Origin: Sphingobacteriales bacterium
Lineage (GTDB): Bacteria; Bacteroidota; Bacteroidia; Chitinophagales; Chitinophagaceae
NCBI GenBank assembly: GCA_004144185.1
Contig: SEFP01000005.1
Span: forward strand, 43,256-107,255
DNA: 64,000 nt
Direction of reading: 5' to 3'
The notes below the pieces were generated by a model that saw nothing but the letters and a program-made list of their open reading frames with translations, had not been told where the DNA came from and did not search any database. The position numbers and the translations under genes are program-made. Positions 24,143-33,407 of the stretch are shown here, in pieces. Each line of letters opens with the position of its first letter. Position 1 is the stretch's first letter.

Positions 24143-25188
24143 CATTCCTGTTAAGTGTTTTCTGGGTGGGCTGTAAATCTCCGGACACCACTCCTGCTGG
24201 TCCGCCGACGCCGTCCGGGACCGGTGAAGTGCTAGTAGCGTGTGAAGGCGCGTTCGGGACCGGCAACAGTGCGCTTACGAAGCTGCCGGCTGATACCCTG
24301 CAACCCGCAGCAGAGGATGTATTCTATGCTGCGAACGGGCAGCAACTGGGCGATGTCTTTCAAAGCATCTCCGGCACCGGCACCGAACTGGCGTTATGCG
24401 TCAACAACTCTAACCGGGTTTATTTTATTGGTTCGCAGGATTACCGGTTACATGCTACCGTAGCGATCACGCAGCCCCGTTATGTGGTGGCTACAGGCCC
24501 GGGCCGGGCCTACGTGTCGTCGCTGTACAGCAACCGTCTTTTTGTGCTGGATCTGTCGTCTCATACGGTTACCGACACGGTCTATATGCCTTATAAAAAC
24601 GGCGAATCCATGCTGCTGCACAACGGCGGGCTGTATGTGGGCGGCTGGGATACCGCCAACCGTTCGCTGTACCGCATTGACCCCGGTACCGCACGGATTA
24701 CCGATTCGTTTTATCTCGACCGCCGTGCGCCCCAGACGGTTTTGGTAGACAAGGATCAAAACTTCTGGGTTGTTTCCGGAAATGATCAGCAGGGGGTCCC
24801 TCCGGCGCTGATTAAATTGAATCCGGGAAGTGGGCAGATACTGGGAATCTATGATTTTCCGGCAGGCAAAGATGTGCTGAAACCCTGCCTGAATGCCGCC
24901 CGGGATACGTTGTACTGGCTGAGCGTGGATTACAGCGGTGGAGCCGGACAAAGCGGTGTGTTCCGGATGCCGATCAACTCCGCAAACCTGCCGCAGACGC
25001 CTTTTATCGCCTCCGGCAACCTGCAATATTTCTGGGCGTTGGGGATTCAACCCACAACCGGTACGATTTACATTGGCGACCCGAAAGGCTTTACCCAGCG
25101 TGGCGAAGTACTATTGTATACGCCTTCCGGAACGCTCCTGAAACGCTGGAAAACCGGTGTGGGGCCGGGCAGCTTCTTCTTTTTATAG
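24115..25188 (+). CDS. BtuG-like beta-propeller lipoprotein (YncE family)
   Basis: A 357-residue lipoprotein (signal MVRKNLGAVAFLLSVFWVGC). The mature part is a run of beta-propeller blades such as VLVACEGAFGTGNSALTKL, RAYVSSLYSNRLFVLDLSS, GLYVGGWDTANRSLYRIDPG and IGDPKGFTQRGEVLLYTP. In Bacteroides, BtuG is a surface propeller lipoprotein that captures B12 with very high affinity and caps BtuB. The order riboswitch - surface proteins - propeller lipoprotein - BtuB-like receptor supports the same role here. It starts inside the preceding gene, so translation is likely coupled. Confidence 0.85.
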   Translation: MVRKNLGAVAFLLSVFWVGCKSPDTTPAGPPTPSGTGEVLVACEGAFGTGNSALTKLPADTLQPAAEDVFYAANGQQLGDVFQSISGTGTELALCVNNSNRVYFIGSQDYRLHATVAITQPRYVVATGPGRAYVSSLYSNRLFVLDLSSHTVTDTVYMPYKNGESMLLHNGGLYVGGWDTANRSLYRIDPGTARITDSFYLDRRAPQTVLVDKDQNFWVVSGNDQQGVPPALIKLNPGSGQILGIYDFPAGKDVLKPCLNAARDTLYWLSVDYSGGAGQSGVFRMPINSANLPQTPFIASGNLQYFWALGIQPTTGTIYIGDPKGFTQRGEVLLYTPSGTLLKRWKTGVGPGSFFFL

Positions 25189-25197
25189 TCTTCCTGT

Positions 25198-27081
25198 ATG
25201 CTGCTCCGGAAGCCGTTCCTGTTGGTGTCGCTGTTGCTGCCTGCTACCGCGATGGCGCAGCTGAGCGATACACTTTCGGAACAGGTGGTTTCCGGAAAAC
25301 GAGCGCTCCAACCGTTGGTACCAGGAATCAACGGAATGAAAGTCACCACACTGGATAGTGAGTACCTGCTACGACCAGCGCTGCTAACCCTGAGTCAGAT
25401 ACTGACCGAGAATCTGCCTGTCTTTACCCGTGCTACCGGTGTCAACGGGCCTGTCACGTTAAGTATTCGTGGGGCTTCGGCGGCCCAGTCAATGGTGCTG
25501 TGGGAAGATGTGCCCCTGCAAAATCCGGCGATGGGACTGACCGATCTGTCGCTGTTGCAGTCCGGCCTGTTTCAGCGCGTAACCCTGGTGCCGGGTGGGG
25601 CACCGGCGCTCTGGGGCAGCGGGAATGTCGGCGGTGTCCTTCAGCTTCAGACCGATGCCCCGTATTTTCCGGAAAAAACGCACCGGAGTGGCATTGCCAG
25701 CATCGGTGCGGGTTCATTTGGACTGCTGAACGGCATGGTCGGGTTCAAACAAAGCCATTCAAAAACGTACTGGGGACTGCGGGCATTCGGCAACCGCGCC
25801 AACTACATCTTTGACTACCATCCGGAAACAGGGCCTTCCAAGCGGATTGACAATGCCGGTGGAACCCAATGGGGCGGTTTGGTGCAGGGCGGACAGCGGT
25901 TGGGTAAAAACTGGCAACTCCGGCAGGACTTATGGTGGAATCAAAGTGATCGGTACATTCCGCCGGCGCTGTTTGAAAGTGAAAGTGGTAAGCGGCAACA
26001 GGATGAAGCATTGCGCATCCGGTTGCATGCGGAAAAACAGCAGGGAAACGCCCATTTAAACCTCACCGGTGCATTCATGCAGGAGCGGCTTCGGTATGAA
26101 GACACCCTGCTTCCATTGCAAAGCGATTTGCAAGCCACTACCGTTTTTGGCCGGGCGCAGTACCGGTATCAGCACCATTCCGGAACGTTCTTCGCGGATG
26201 CGCCGCTGCAATATTCATACGCCACTACCAATGGACACACCTATTCCCAGAAGCGAATTGTACTGGCTGTAGGGGTTGTCAAACGCTTTCGGGGCGAGAC
26301 GCTTGTTGTTCCGCTGGCGCTCCGGTTCGAGCATATTGATGGAAATGCCGTTTTGCTGCCGGGCATAAACGCCCTCTGGCAGGTGCGATCCGGTACCTCT
26401 CTGCGTGGCGCGGTCCAGCGAACCTATCGGGCACCTACGTTGACAGAGCGTTACTATTTTCCGGGTGGCAACATCAATCTACTTCCGGAACGCGGCTGGA
26501 GCGGAGAGCTGGGCGGTCGTCAAGGGTTCCGGAAGGGCTCCTGGACTGGTTTCGTGGACGCTACTGGTTTTTACCGCGATATCCACGACTGGATTATCTG
26601 GTACGGTGGCGCCATCTGGACGCCGCACAATATTGCCCGGGTACGCACCGGCGGCGTGGAAATCGAAGGCGAAAGCCGCTGGACCTATTCCGGAACCGAG
26701 CTGGGGCTTCGTTCGGGATTCACCTACACCACAGCCCGGACGGTGGAAAGCGTCGTACTGAATGACGGTTCGGTCGGGAAACAGATTCCGCATGCGCCTC
26801 AAACAACGGCTCGTATAGGGGCATGGGTGCATTGGAAACGACTGCAGCTTACTGCCACCAGCGTCTACACCGGCTACCGGTTTATTACATCGGATGAAAG
26901 TGCCTGGATACCTGCGTATTGGCTGCATACTGCTTCGGTGCATTACACAATGCCTTTAAAAAGACAGACGCTATCTGTGGAACTGCGTTGCAACAATTTG
27001 GCAAATGCAGCTTACCTGTCTGTTGCCGGCCGACCGGGTTTGCCCAGGCATTTTACGGTAGGTGTGATGGGACAATTCTGA
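25198..27081 (+). CDS. TonB-dependent vitamin B12 receptor, BtuB-like
   Basis: 627 residues, signal peptide MLLRKPFLLVSLLLPATAMAQ. A TonB-box-like start is followed by the plug (LTLSQILTENLPVFTRATG, VTLSIRGASAAQSMVLWED, RVTLVPGGAPALWGSGNVGG, about residues 55-150) and then the barrel, ending in FTVGVMGQF with the terminal Phe needed for outer-membrane insertion. It is the last gene of the riboswitch operon, so import of cobalamin or a related corrinoid is the natural assignment. It is only distantly similar to the receptor at 2881. Confidence 0.88.
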   Translation: MLLRKPFLLVSLLLPATAMAQLSDTLSEQVVSGKRALQPLVPGINGMKVTTLDSEYLLRPALLTLSQILTENLPVFTRATGVNGPVTLSIRGASAAQSMVLWEDVPLQNPAMGLTDLSLLQSGLFQRVTLVPGGAPALWGSGNVGGVLQLQTDAPYFPEKTHRSGIASIGAGSFGLLNGMVGFKQSHSKTYWGLRAFGNRANYIFDYHPETGPSKRIDNAGGTQWGGLVQGGQRLGKNWQLRQDLWWNQSDRYIPPALFESESGKRQQDEALRIRLHAEKQQGNAHLNLTGAFMQERLRYEDTLLPLQSDLQATTVFGRAQYRYQHHSGTFFADAPLQYSYATTNGHTYSQKRIVLAVGVVKRFRGETLVVPLALRFEHIDGNAVLLPGINALWQVRSGTSLRGAVQRTYRAPTLTERYYFPGGNINLLPERGWSGELGGRQGFRKGSWTGFVDATGFYRDIHDWIIWYGGAIWTPHNIARVRTGGVEIEGESRWTYSGTELGLRSGFTYTTARTVESVVLNDGSVGKQIPHAPQTTARIGAWVHWKRLQLTATSVYTGYRFITSDESAWIPAYWLHTASVHYTMPLKRQTLSVELRCNNLANAAYLSVAGRPGLPRHFTVGVMGQF

Positions 27082-27179
27082 TGCAGGGCTGCCTCCGCAT
27101 GTAACTACCGGATCATCCGATGGGATGTGAATAGTCTGCCAGATATAAAGTTACCCAAATCGTTCTTGGTTAAAAACTC

Positions 27180-29210
27180 TTAGAATCCTGCGATCTCCTG
27201 TGGATCTGTTTCCGGAAGCCGGCCGCTCACGCCAAATATCCGATACGCTAGTTCAATGCCTGCATTTTGAGGCTTTTCCGGATCGTAGGTACAACTCTGT
27301 GGAGGTACGATTACGGTTCCGTCAGCTGTTGTTGTGCTGTAATGCACTCGCATCAGTTTGGCACCGGCTTTTTCGAAGCGAAGACTGGCAACCAGCGCCT
27401 CCGGACCAGGCTCCAGATTAAAGTTGCATTTTTTAAGTCGTGCTACAGTTTCATCATCTACCGTACCGGTTAGCTGCAACTGCATCGGAATGCGCAGTTC
27501 ACTGAACGGCAGTAGTTGCGGGTACAGCCGGGCCGCTTCCACCAGATACTCATCGCGTTGCCGGTTATCGTCTTGCTGATCGGCTGCCTGCGCCAAGGCC
27601 AGGGCTTTACGGGCAAACAGCAGCACTTCATAATCCAGATCCGTTGCCGCATCTACCGTTGAAATCGCATCCAAGGCGCTACGGGCTGCGGAAATCTGAC
27701 CGTCCTGCAACAGCAGCCGGGCGGTCAGATACCGGAAATATTTCCGGATGCGGGGTCGCGGATCAGCAGTAATCTCGGGCTGCAACTTCTTTAAAAAATA
27801 GTCGGTCGAAAATCCGGAAATCAGCGTCCAGATTTCATCCCACCCTACAATGCTTTCCGTGGAAAACAGTTTGTACAGCACCCGTTCGCGTTCCGGGTTG
27901 CGGGCCAGCTGGTTGATGATCAGAAAGCGTTGGAGTGTTAAGGTGCTTTTCCGCCGGGCTGCTTCCCAGAGGGCCGCAGGACGATACCACCAGCCTCGGT
28001 TTTCAAACTTCACCATCTCCAGTCGACGTTGTGCCTGAAACAACTTTTGCAGTTGAATGGCAAAATCATAGTGGGTCTGGCCCAGCGAAGTGCCAATATG
28101 CAGTTCCCGGAATCCGGAGGCTTTCTCCAATGTTTTTTCGGCGTTGCGGATCTGACCATCATAGGCCTCACACCGCGCTTTGGCAATCTGGTACCAGCCG
28201 TAGCCGGGTTGCGAAAAATGTGCCTGAATTACTTCGTTCATCAGCTTGATGCCTGCCTTTGGTTGTGCCTTGTAGATGTCGAGCAGGGACGAGAAATACG
28301 CCCATTCTTCCAGCCGGTTGTCGCCTGTTTCCAAGACACCGGACAGCGCATATTCCTGCTCGGCCGTCCGGAAATCGCCACAAACGGCCCGGAAGTTGCC
28401 GTAGTTGTTATGAGCCGGCTGACCGCCCTCGGCCAACAGGTCATAGTACCGTTGCGCACTGTCGATCGCAAAGTTGTAGCTATAGAGAATGGCTTTGTAG
28501 TGATACACCCCCAGATAATCCGGTACGTAGCTTTCCGGAGTGAAAAAGCTTTTGTTGTACGCCACTGACTGATCTATGCGCCGGATCGCTGAATCCAGGA
28601 ACCGCATCGCCAGCCCTTCATTGGCATCGATGCTGTTTTGCAGAAACGGGTATTTGGCTGCGGTGTAGATCCGGTTGCGGTGCACCACCCACATCAGCAT
28701 ATTATGGGCGTCGAAAAAGTCGCGCTGGAAATTCCACTGCAAATAGCGGCGAATGGTGCCATACGCCTGCTGTGCCTGCTCAGTATTGGTGTAACACTGC
28801 ACCAGCGTAGATACCGCCTGCGCATAATCGGTCTGTAAACTATACAGTTTCAGGTACGCCGATAAGTCGGTGGTGCGGGTGCGAAGCTGCCGGGCATAAT
28901 CCCGTTCGAAATGCCGCAGACAGGTTTCCAGCGACTGGCTGGCCGACAGGAACCCAGAGGCATCCGCCGCCCGGTTAAATTTGGCCATACCTTCTACCAG
29001 CCAGCCAACGTAATAGGTGCTGTCGATGCGTAGAAACTCGCGGCTCCGGGGCAAGGCTTCATCGGAACTGATATTGAGCACCGTGCGCTTGGCGTCAATT
29101 TCCTGACGCTTGGGCGGTTTAGAAATCTCCTGTGCAAACAGCGTGCTGCCCGATAGCAGCACCAAGGCAACAACCCAAAAAATGCCGTTCCGGAAATACA
29201 TCAGCCGCAT
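27180..29210 (-). CDS. Large exported TPR-like protein of unknown function
   Basis: About 676 residues starting MRLMYFRNGIFWVVALVLLSG with a signal peptide ending at LFAQ. The rest is mostly helical with repeat-like helix pairs (YLKLYSLQTDYAQAVSTLVQC, AQQAYGTIRRYLQWNF, AEKTLEKASGFRELH), resembling tetratricopeptide arrays without a clean consensus. A final beta-rich segment carries VHYSTTTADGTVIVPPQ. The start at 29210 lies just past the stop of the MoxR gene upstream; the longer frame overlaps that gene. Pairing with a MoxR ATPase hints at a chaperone client or assembly role, which is inference. Confidence 0.7.
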   Translation of the reverse strand: MRLMYFRNGIFWVVALVLLSGSTLFAQEISKPPKRQEIDAKRTVLNISSDEALPRSREFLRIDSTYYVGWLVEGMAKFNRAADASGFLSASQSLETCLRHFERDYARQLRTRTTDLSAYLKLYSLQTDYAQAVSTLVQCYTNTEQAQQAYGTIRRYLQWNFQRDFFDAHNMLMWVVHRNRIYTAAKYPFLQNSIDANEGLAMRFLDSAIRRIDQSVAYNKSFFTPESYVPDYLGVYHYKAILYSYNFAIDSAQRYYDLLAEGGQPAHNNYGNFRAVCGDFRTAEQEYALSGVLETGDNRLEEWAYFSSLLDIYKAQPKAGIKLMNEVIQAHFSQPGYGWYQIAKARCEAYDGQIRNAEKTLEKASGFRELHIGTSLGQTHYDFAIQLQKLFQAQRRLEMVKFENRGWWYRPAALWEAARRKSTLTLQRFLIINQLARNPERERVLYKLFSTESIVGWDEIWTLISGFSTDYFLKKLQPEITADPRPRIRKYFRYLTARLLLQDGQISAARSALDAISTVDAATDLDYEVLLFARKALALAQAADQQDDNRQRDEYLVEAARLYPQLLPFSELRIPMQLQLTGTVDDETVARLKKCNFNLEPGPEALVASLRFEKAGAKLMRVHYSTTTADGTVIVPPQSCTYDPEKPQNAGIELAYRIFGVSGRLPETDPQEIAGF

Positions 29211-29217
29211 GCGTTGT

Positions 29218-30183
29218 CTAAGCCAGTTTAAGCTTTGAAAGCCGTTCACCTTCATCTGTTACAATGCTGTCCAGCGCCTGTGCCCGTCCATCCCGGTTGC
29301 GGTAGGCCAGCCGGTGGTCAAGTACATAGCGGGCCAGCGCCGTTACATCGGCTTCGTTGACAAAATCGCGGCCTTTGATCAGTGCCCAGGCGCGCAGACA
29401 CCGGATAAACGCGATGCCCGCACGGGTAGAAGCACCTAATGTAATATCTGCGTGACTCCGAGTGTTCCGGACAATATGAGCCACCGAGCGTAGTATCTCA
29501 TCATGTACAAAAACCGTTTCCGCTTCTGCCTGTACTGACAGTACATCCTGGAGGGTCAGCACGGGTTGCAGATCGGTCAGATTTTGCCGGATGCCGGCAT
29601 AGGAGCGGTAAATGTCCAGTTCGGTGGCTTCATCTACATACCCAAAATACAGCTTGATAAAGAACCGGTCGAGCTGTGCTGCGGGCAGGGGGTAGGTGCC
29701 TTCCATTTCTACCGGGTTTTGGGTGGCTATGGTAAAAAAGACCTGCTGAAGCGGATATGTCTGATCGCCGGTGGTTATCTGGCTCTCTGCCATGGCTTCA
29801 AGCAGCGCGCTCTGTACTTTGGGAGAGGCCCGGTTAATCTCGTCGGCCAGCAGGATATTGCAGAAGATCGGACCTTTCCGGAACACAAAATCACGGGTGC
29901 GGTCGTCGAAAATATGCGCACCGATCAGGTCGAGCGGCAACAGGTCGGGCGTAAACTGAATGCGCTTGAAGACGGCATGCCCATCTGTCGTGTTTCCGGA
30001 GATGCACTGCGCCAACGTCCGGGCCATGACCGTTTTGCCGGTGCCGGGATTGTCTTCCAGCAATACATGGCCGCCTGCAAATAAGGCAGTCAGAACGAGT
30101 TCAATCTGAGCTCGTTTGCCGCGCACCACCGTTTCGATCTGTCCGATCAGCCGTTGAATCAGCTCAGTAGCAGTAAGGTTCAT
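29218..30183 (-). CDS. MoxR-family AAA+ ATPase
   Basis: 321 residues: Walker A LLEDNPGTGKTVMARTLA (about residue 36), Walker B FCNILLADEINRASPKVQSA (about 106), sensor TIATQNPVEMEGTYPLPAAQ and a C-terminal lid with HRLAYRNRDGRAQ. MoxR ATPases act as chaperones in maturation of metalloenzymes or surface complexes and usually sit beside VWA or DUF58 genes. Here the only partner in the operon is the large exported protein downstream. Confidence 0.93.
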   Translation of the reverse strand: MNLTATELIQRLIGQIETVVRGKRAQIELVLTALFAGGHVLLEDNPGTGKTVMARTLAQCISGNTTDGHAVFKRIQFTPDLLPLDLIGAHIFDDRTRDFVFRKGPIFCNILLADEINRASPKVQSALLEAMAESQITTGDQTYPLQQVFFTIATQNPVEMEGTYPLPAAQLDRFFIKLYFGYVDEATELDIYRSYAGIRQNLTDLQPVLTLQDVLSVQAEAETVFVHDEILRSVAHIVRNTRSHADITLGASTRAGIAFIRCLRAWALIKGRDFVNEADVTALARYVLDHRLAYRNRDGRAQALDSIVTDEGERLSKLKLA

Positions 30184-30216
30184 TCCGGAGACGATTAAAT
30201 TTTTTTTAGACAGCTC

Positions 30217-31779
30217 TTATTTACTCACCAGCCGGATTACCGGTACAATCATTTCTTCCAGCGAAATACCGCCGTGCTGAAACGTATCGCGGTAATACTG
30301 GACGTAGTGATTGTAGTTATTGGGATAGCATAAAAACAGATCTTCCTTGGCAAAAATGAAGGTAGACGATACGTTGGGACGCGGCAACCCGGCCAGCTTC
30401 GGATCGCGGAACGCTAATACATCTTTTTCTTCAAAGGCCAGGTTCCGGCCGTGCTTGTACCGCAGGTTGGTGGTCGTGGTCCGGTCGCCCACGCATTTGC
30501 TGGGCCGCTGCACCCGCACGGTACCGTGATCGGTGGTGATAAACAGCTGGATGCCTTTGTCGGCAATTTTCTTAAGCGCGCGGTAGAGCGGGGAATGCTC
30601 AAACCAGCTCACGGTCAAAGAACGGTAACTGACTTCGTCGCCGGCCAGTTCTTTCAGCACTTCCATCTCGGTACGGGCATGACTCATCATATCCACAAAA
30701 TTGTATACCACTACATTCAGATCGTTTTTGAGGTAGTTGTGGATATGGTCTTCAAAGTCCTTCCCGTCGTTGTTGTTGGTAATCTTGGTATACGTCGCCT
30801 TCAGATGGTCCAGCCGGTGCCGCTTTAAGTTGTCGCGCAAAAACAGTTCTTCCGACAGATTTTTCCCGCCTTCTTCATCATCGTTTTTCCAGTCTTTGGG
30901 AAACTTCTGGGCAATGTCTATCGGCAGCATCCCGGCAAAGAAGGCGTTGCGGGCATACTGCGTGGCGGTTGGGAGAATGGAGTAAAACTCATCTTCTTCC
31001 ACCACCCGGAACAAATCGGCCAAGATGGGTTCGATCACCTTCCACTGATCAAAGCGCAGGTTGTCGATCAGCACCATAAACGACGGCACGCCCGGTTCGA
31101 TATGCGGAAAAATCTTCCGGGCCATCACTTCGTGAGACAGCAGAGGCGCATCGGCATCTTTTCCGGAAATCCAGCTGGCGTAGTTCTTCGAGATAAACTT
31201 GAAAAACGAACTGTTGGCTTCACTTTTCTGGCTTTCCAGAATTTCCAGCATTTCCGGCGAGTCAGAAGCCGTCAGTTCCAGTTCCCAGCGCACCAGTTTG
31301 GCGTACAGCTCTTTCCATTCCTGCGCGTTGGGCGTCGAGGACAGCTGCATGAACAGATTCCGGAACTCCTGTTGGAACGCCGTGGTCGTTGCTTCACTGA
31401 CCAGCCGCTTGCTATCCATGATTTTTTTAAGGCTTAGCAGCACCTGGTTGGGATTGACCGGCTTAATCAGGTAATCGGCAATCTGGGCACCCAGCGCTTC
31501 CTCCATAATGTTTTCGGCTTCGTTCTTGGTCACCATCACTACCGGCAGCAAGGGACGTATTTCTTTGATACGCGCCAACGTTTCCAGGCCGGTCAGGCCG
31601 GGCATCGATTCATCGAGCAGCACAACATCGGGCTGGTTCTCAGACAGGTATTGCAGGGCATCGTGTCCGTTGGAAAACGGTGTGACGTTGTAGCCTTTGC
31701 CTTTGAGAAACAGCATCTGTGATTTCAGCGAGTTGATTTCGTCATCGACCCAGATAATTTCGCCTTGGGTGGTATTCAT
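30217..31779 (-). CDS. porX: PorX, T9SS response regulator with PglZ-type phosphatase domain
   Basis: 520 residues starting MNTTQGEIIWVDDEINSLKS. The receiver domain (1-125) has acidic pocket D12/D13, phospho-acceptor D56 in VVLLDESMPGLTG and the conserved Lys in ADYLIKPVNPNQ. After a helical linker the alkaline-phosphatase-superfamily PglZ domain begins near PHIEPGVPSFMVLIDNLRFDQW and includes FITTDHGTVRVQRPS. This architecture is that of PorX, which with PorY and SigP controls T9SS gene expression in Porphyromonas and relatives. The upstream in-frame Met at 31863 is rejected, since receiver domains start directly. It matches the presence of T9SS cargo in this window. Confidence 0.95.
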   Translation of the reverse strand: MNTTQGEIIWVDDEINSLKSQMLFLKGKGYNVTPFSNGHDALQYLSENQPDVVLLDESMPGLTGLETLARIKEIRPLLPVVMVTKNEAENIMEEALGAQIADYLIKPVNPNQVLLSLKKIMDSKRLVSEATTTAFQQEFRNLFMQLSSTPNAQEWKELYAKLVRWELELTASDSPEMLEILESQKSEANSSFFKFISKNYASWISGKDADAPLLSHEVMARKIFPHIEPGVPSFMVLIDNLRFDQWKVIEPILADLFRVVEEDEFYSILPTATQYARNAFFAGMLPIDIAQKFPKDWKNDDEEGGKNLSEELFLRDNLKRHRLDHLKATYTKITNNNDGKDFEDHIHNYLKNDLNVVVYNFVDMMSHARTEMEVLKELAGDEVSYRSLTVSWFEHSPLYRALKKIADKGIQLFITTDHGTVRVQRPSKCVGDRTTTTNLRYKHGRNLAFEEKDVLAFRDPKLAGLPRPNVSSTFIFAKEDLFLCYPNNYNHYVQYYRDTFQHGGISLEEMIVPVIRLVSK

Positions 31780-31870
31780 AAAAGAGAAAAAGAAACGTAG
31801 AAAGAGTGGGGTAAAAAAGCCATATTCGCTGTAAATGCCGGAAAACTGTTTTTCCGGAAGCAAGAACGCA

Positions 31871-32335
31871 ATGTCTGACGTTATCGTACAACGGGCTACC
31901 GTAAAAGATGTGCCTGCAATTTATAACCGTATTCAAAAGCTGGCTCAGTATGAGCAGGCGCCGGATGAGGTGACGCTTTCGCTGGAGCAGTTTACCGAAG
32001 ATGGATTCGGTGAACGGCCCGTCTGGCAGGCTGTTGTAGCGAAAGCTGCCGATCAGGTAGTCGGGTTTGGGCTCTGGTACATGCGGTATTCTACCTGGAA
32101 GGGTCGGCGGTTGTATCTGGAAGATCTGTATGTAGACGAATCCTGGCGCCGCGCCGGAGTAGCAACGGCTTTGATGGATGCACTGGTCGAAACCGCCCGG
32201 CTCAACAACTGCTCAGGTATGGTCTGGCAGGTTCTGGGCTGGAACGAGCCTGCCAAAGCGTTTTACCGGGCGTATCATCCTAATATCCGGCTGGACGACG
32301 GCTGGGAAAATGTAACCCTGCCCATTGACCTCTGA
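31871..32335 (+). CDS. GNAT-family N-acetyltransferase
   Basis: 154 residues with the GNAT fold: VIVQRATVKDVPAIYNRIQK at the start, RRLYLEDLYVDESWRRAGVATALMDAL with the acetyl-CoA loop RRAGVA, and the C-terminal VWQVLGWNEPAKAFYRAYH. The layout resembles spermidine/diamine or thialysine acetyltransferases (SAT-like), so a small amine substrate is possible. The start MSDVIV is preferred over a Met 12 codons upstream. It is divergent from porX. Confidence 0.85.
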   Translation: MSDVIVQRATVKDVPAIYNRIQKLAQYEQAPDEVTLSLEQFTEDGFGERPVWQAVVAKAADQVVGFGLWYMRYSTWKGRRLYLEDLYVDESWRRAGVATALMDALVETARLNNCSGMVWQVLGWNEPAKAFYRAYHPNIRLDDGWENVTLPIDL

Positions 32336-32378
32336 TCCGGAACTAAAACCGATCAAGACAATCGGTTTTAGTTCCGGA
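32336..32378 (+). terminator. Long perfect hairpin after the GNAT gene
   Basis: An 18-bp perfect stem (32336-32353 with 32361-32378) and a 7-base loop. The arm tips are TCCGGA cores, and the right end completes a TTCCGGAA. No T run follows, so it may be a processing or stability hairpin rather than a classic terminator. Confidence 0.6.
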
Positions 32379-32427
32379 AGAATCCGCGCTAACTGGTTCT
32401 CAACCGCTGCCAATGACCGGCAGGGTG

Positions 32428-32435
32428 CATCTTTG
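32428..32435 (+). promoter_or_regulatory. Possible -7 element of fmt
   Basis: CATCTTTG, one mismatch to TAnnTTTG, ending 4 bases before the fmt start codon. It is another leaderless-type arrangement. Confidence 0.4.
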
Positions 32436-32439
32436 CCGC

Positions 32440-33360
32440 ATGCGCATTGTCTTTTTTGGTACGCCCGATTTTGCTGTAGCCTCTCTCCGGGCTTTGATTA
32501 GTAGCCGGCACGAAGTCGTGGCTGTTGTCACGGCTCCTGACAAACCGGCGGGCCGGGGCCAGCAGTTGGCGCAGTCGGCGGTCAAAGCCTTTGCGCTGGA
32601 GCATAGGCTGCCTGTTCTGCAACCTGAAAAGCTGAAAGCACCGGAATTCCTGGAGGCACTCCGGGCGCTTGGGGCGGATTTGCACATTGTCGTCGCCTTC
32701 CGGATGCTGCCCGAACTCGTTTGGGCCATGCCGCCAATGGGAACGGTTAATGTGCATGGTTCGCTGTTGCCGAACTACCGGGGCGCGGCACCGATCAACT
32801 GGGCCATTATCAACGGCGAGGCCTTTACCGGTGTTACGACCTTTCAGTTGCAACAGGAAATCGACACCGGCGGCATTCTGCTGCAAAAGGAAATCGCCAT
32901 TCTTCCGGAAGATGATTTTGGTTCGCTGTATCAGAAGCTGATGGAACTGGGCGCAGCCCTGCTGGTGGAAACGGTCGACGAGCTGGCTTCCGGAACGTTA
33001 AAAGCGCATCCCCAGCCTCAACAAACGGATGACCTCAAACACGCTCCCAAAATATTTAAGGCGGATGGAGAATTAAACTTTTCGCTTGGTGCAGAGGCCG
33101 TTCACAACCGGGTGCGGGGGGTATCGCCATTCCCTACAGCCTATACTTCGCTGTCCGGAAAAACGCTGCGGATTTTTAAAAGCCGGTTCGAACTGGTGGA
33201 CGAAGGCCAACCCTTGCCCGCAGCCGGCACGTACGAAACCGATGGAAAAAGTTACCTGCGTTTTGCGGCGACCGATGGCTGGCTGTATGCGACCGACGTG
33301 CAACTGGATGGCAAAAAGCGCATGGCCATTGCCGATTTCCTGCGCGGCTACCGGTTTTAA
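32440..33360 (+). CDS. fmt: Methionyl-tRNA formyltransferase
   Basis: 306 residues. It formylates initiator Met-tRNA with 10-formyl-THF. The N-terminal domain has MRIVFFGTPDFAVASLRAL, the formyl-binding motif VHGSLLPNYRGAAPINWAI (Asn/His catalytic region) and QEIDTGGILLQKE. The C-terminal OB-like tRNA-binding domain follows from about residue 205 (VHNRVRGVSPFPTAYT). The start MRIVFF is the family start; an in-frame Met 9 codons earlier is ignored. Def is not adjacent. Confidence 0.96.
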   Translation: MRIVFFGTPDFAVASLRALISSRHEVVAVVTAPDKPAGRGQQLAQSAVKAFALEHRLPVLQPEKLKAPEFLEALRALGADLHIVVAFRMLPELVWAMPPMGTVNVHGSLLPNYRGAAPINWAIINGEAFTGVTTFQLQQEIDTGGILLQKEIAILPEDDFGSLYQKLMELGAALLVETVDELASGTLKAHPQPQQTDDLKHAPKIFKADGELNFSLGAEAVHNRVRGVSPFPTAYTSLSGKTLRIFKSRFELVDEGQPLPAAGTYETDGKSYLRFAATDGWLYATDVQLDGKKRMAIADFLRGYRF

Positions 33361-33407
33361 ATTTAGGTCATCTCCTGTCTGATCCGGAAACGAATGAGTT
33401 CCCAGAC

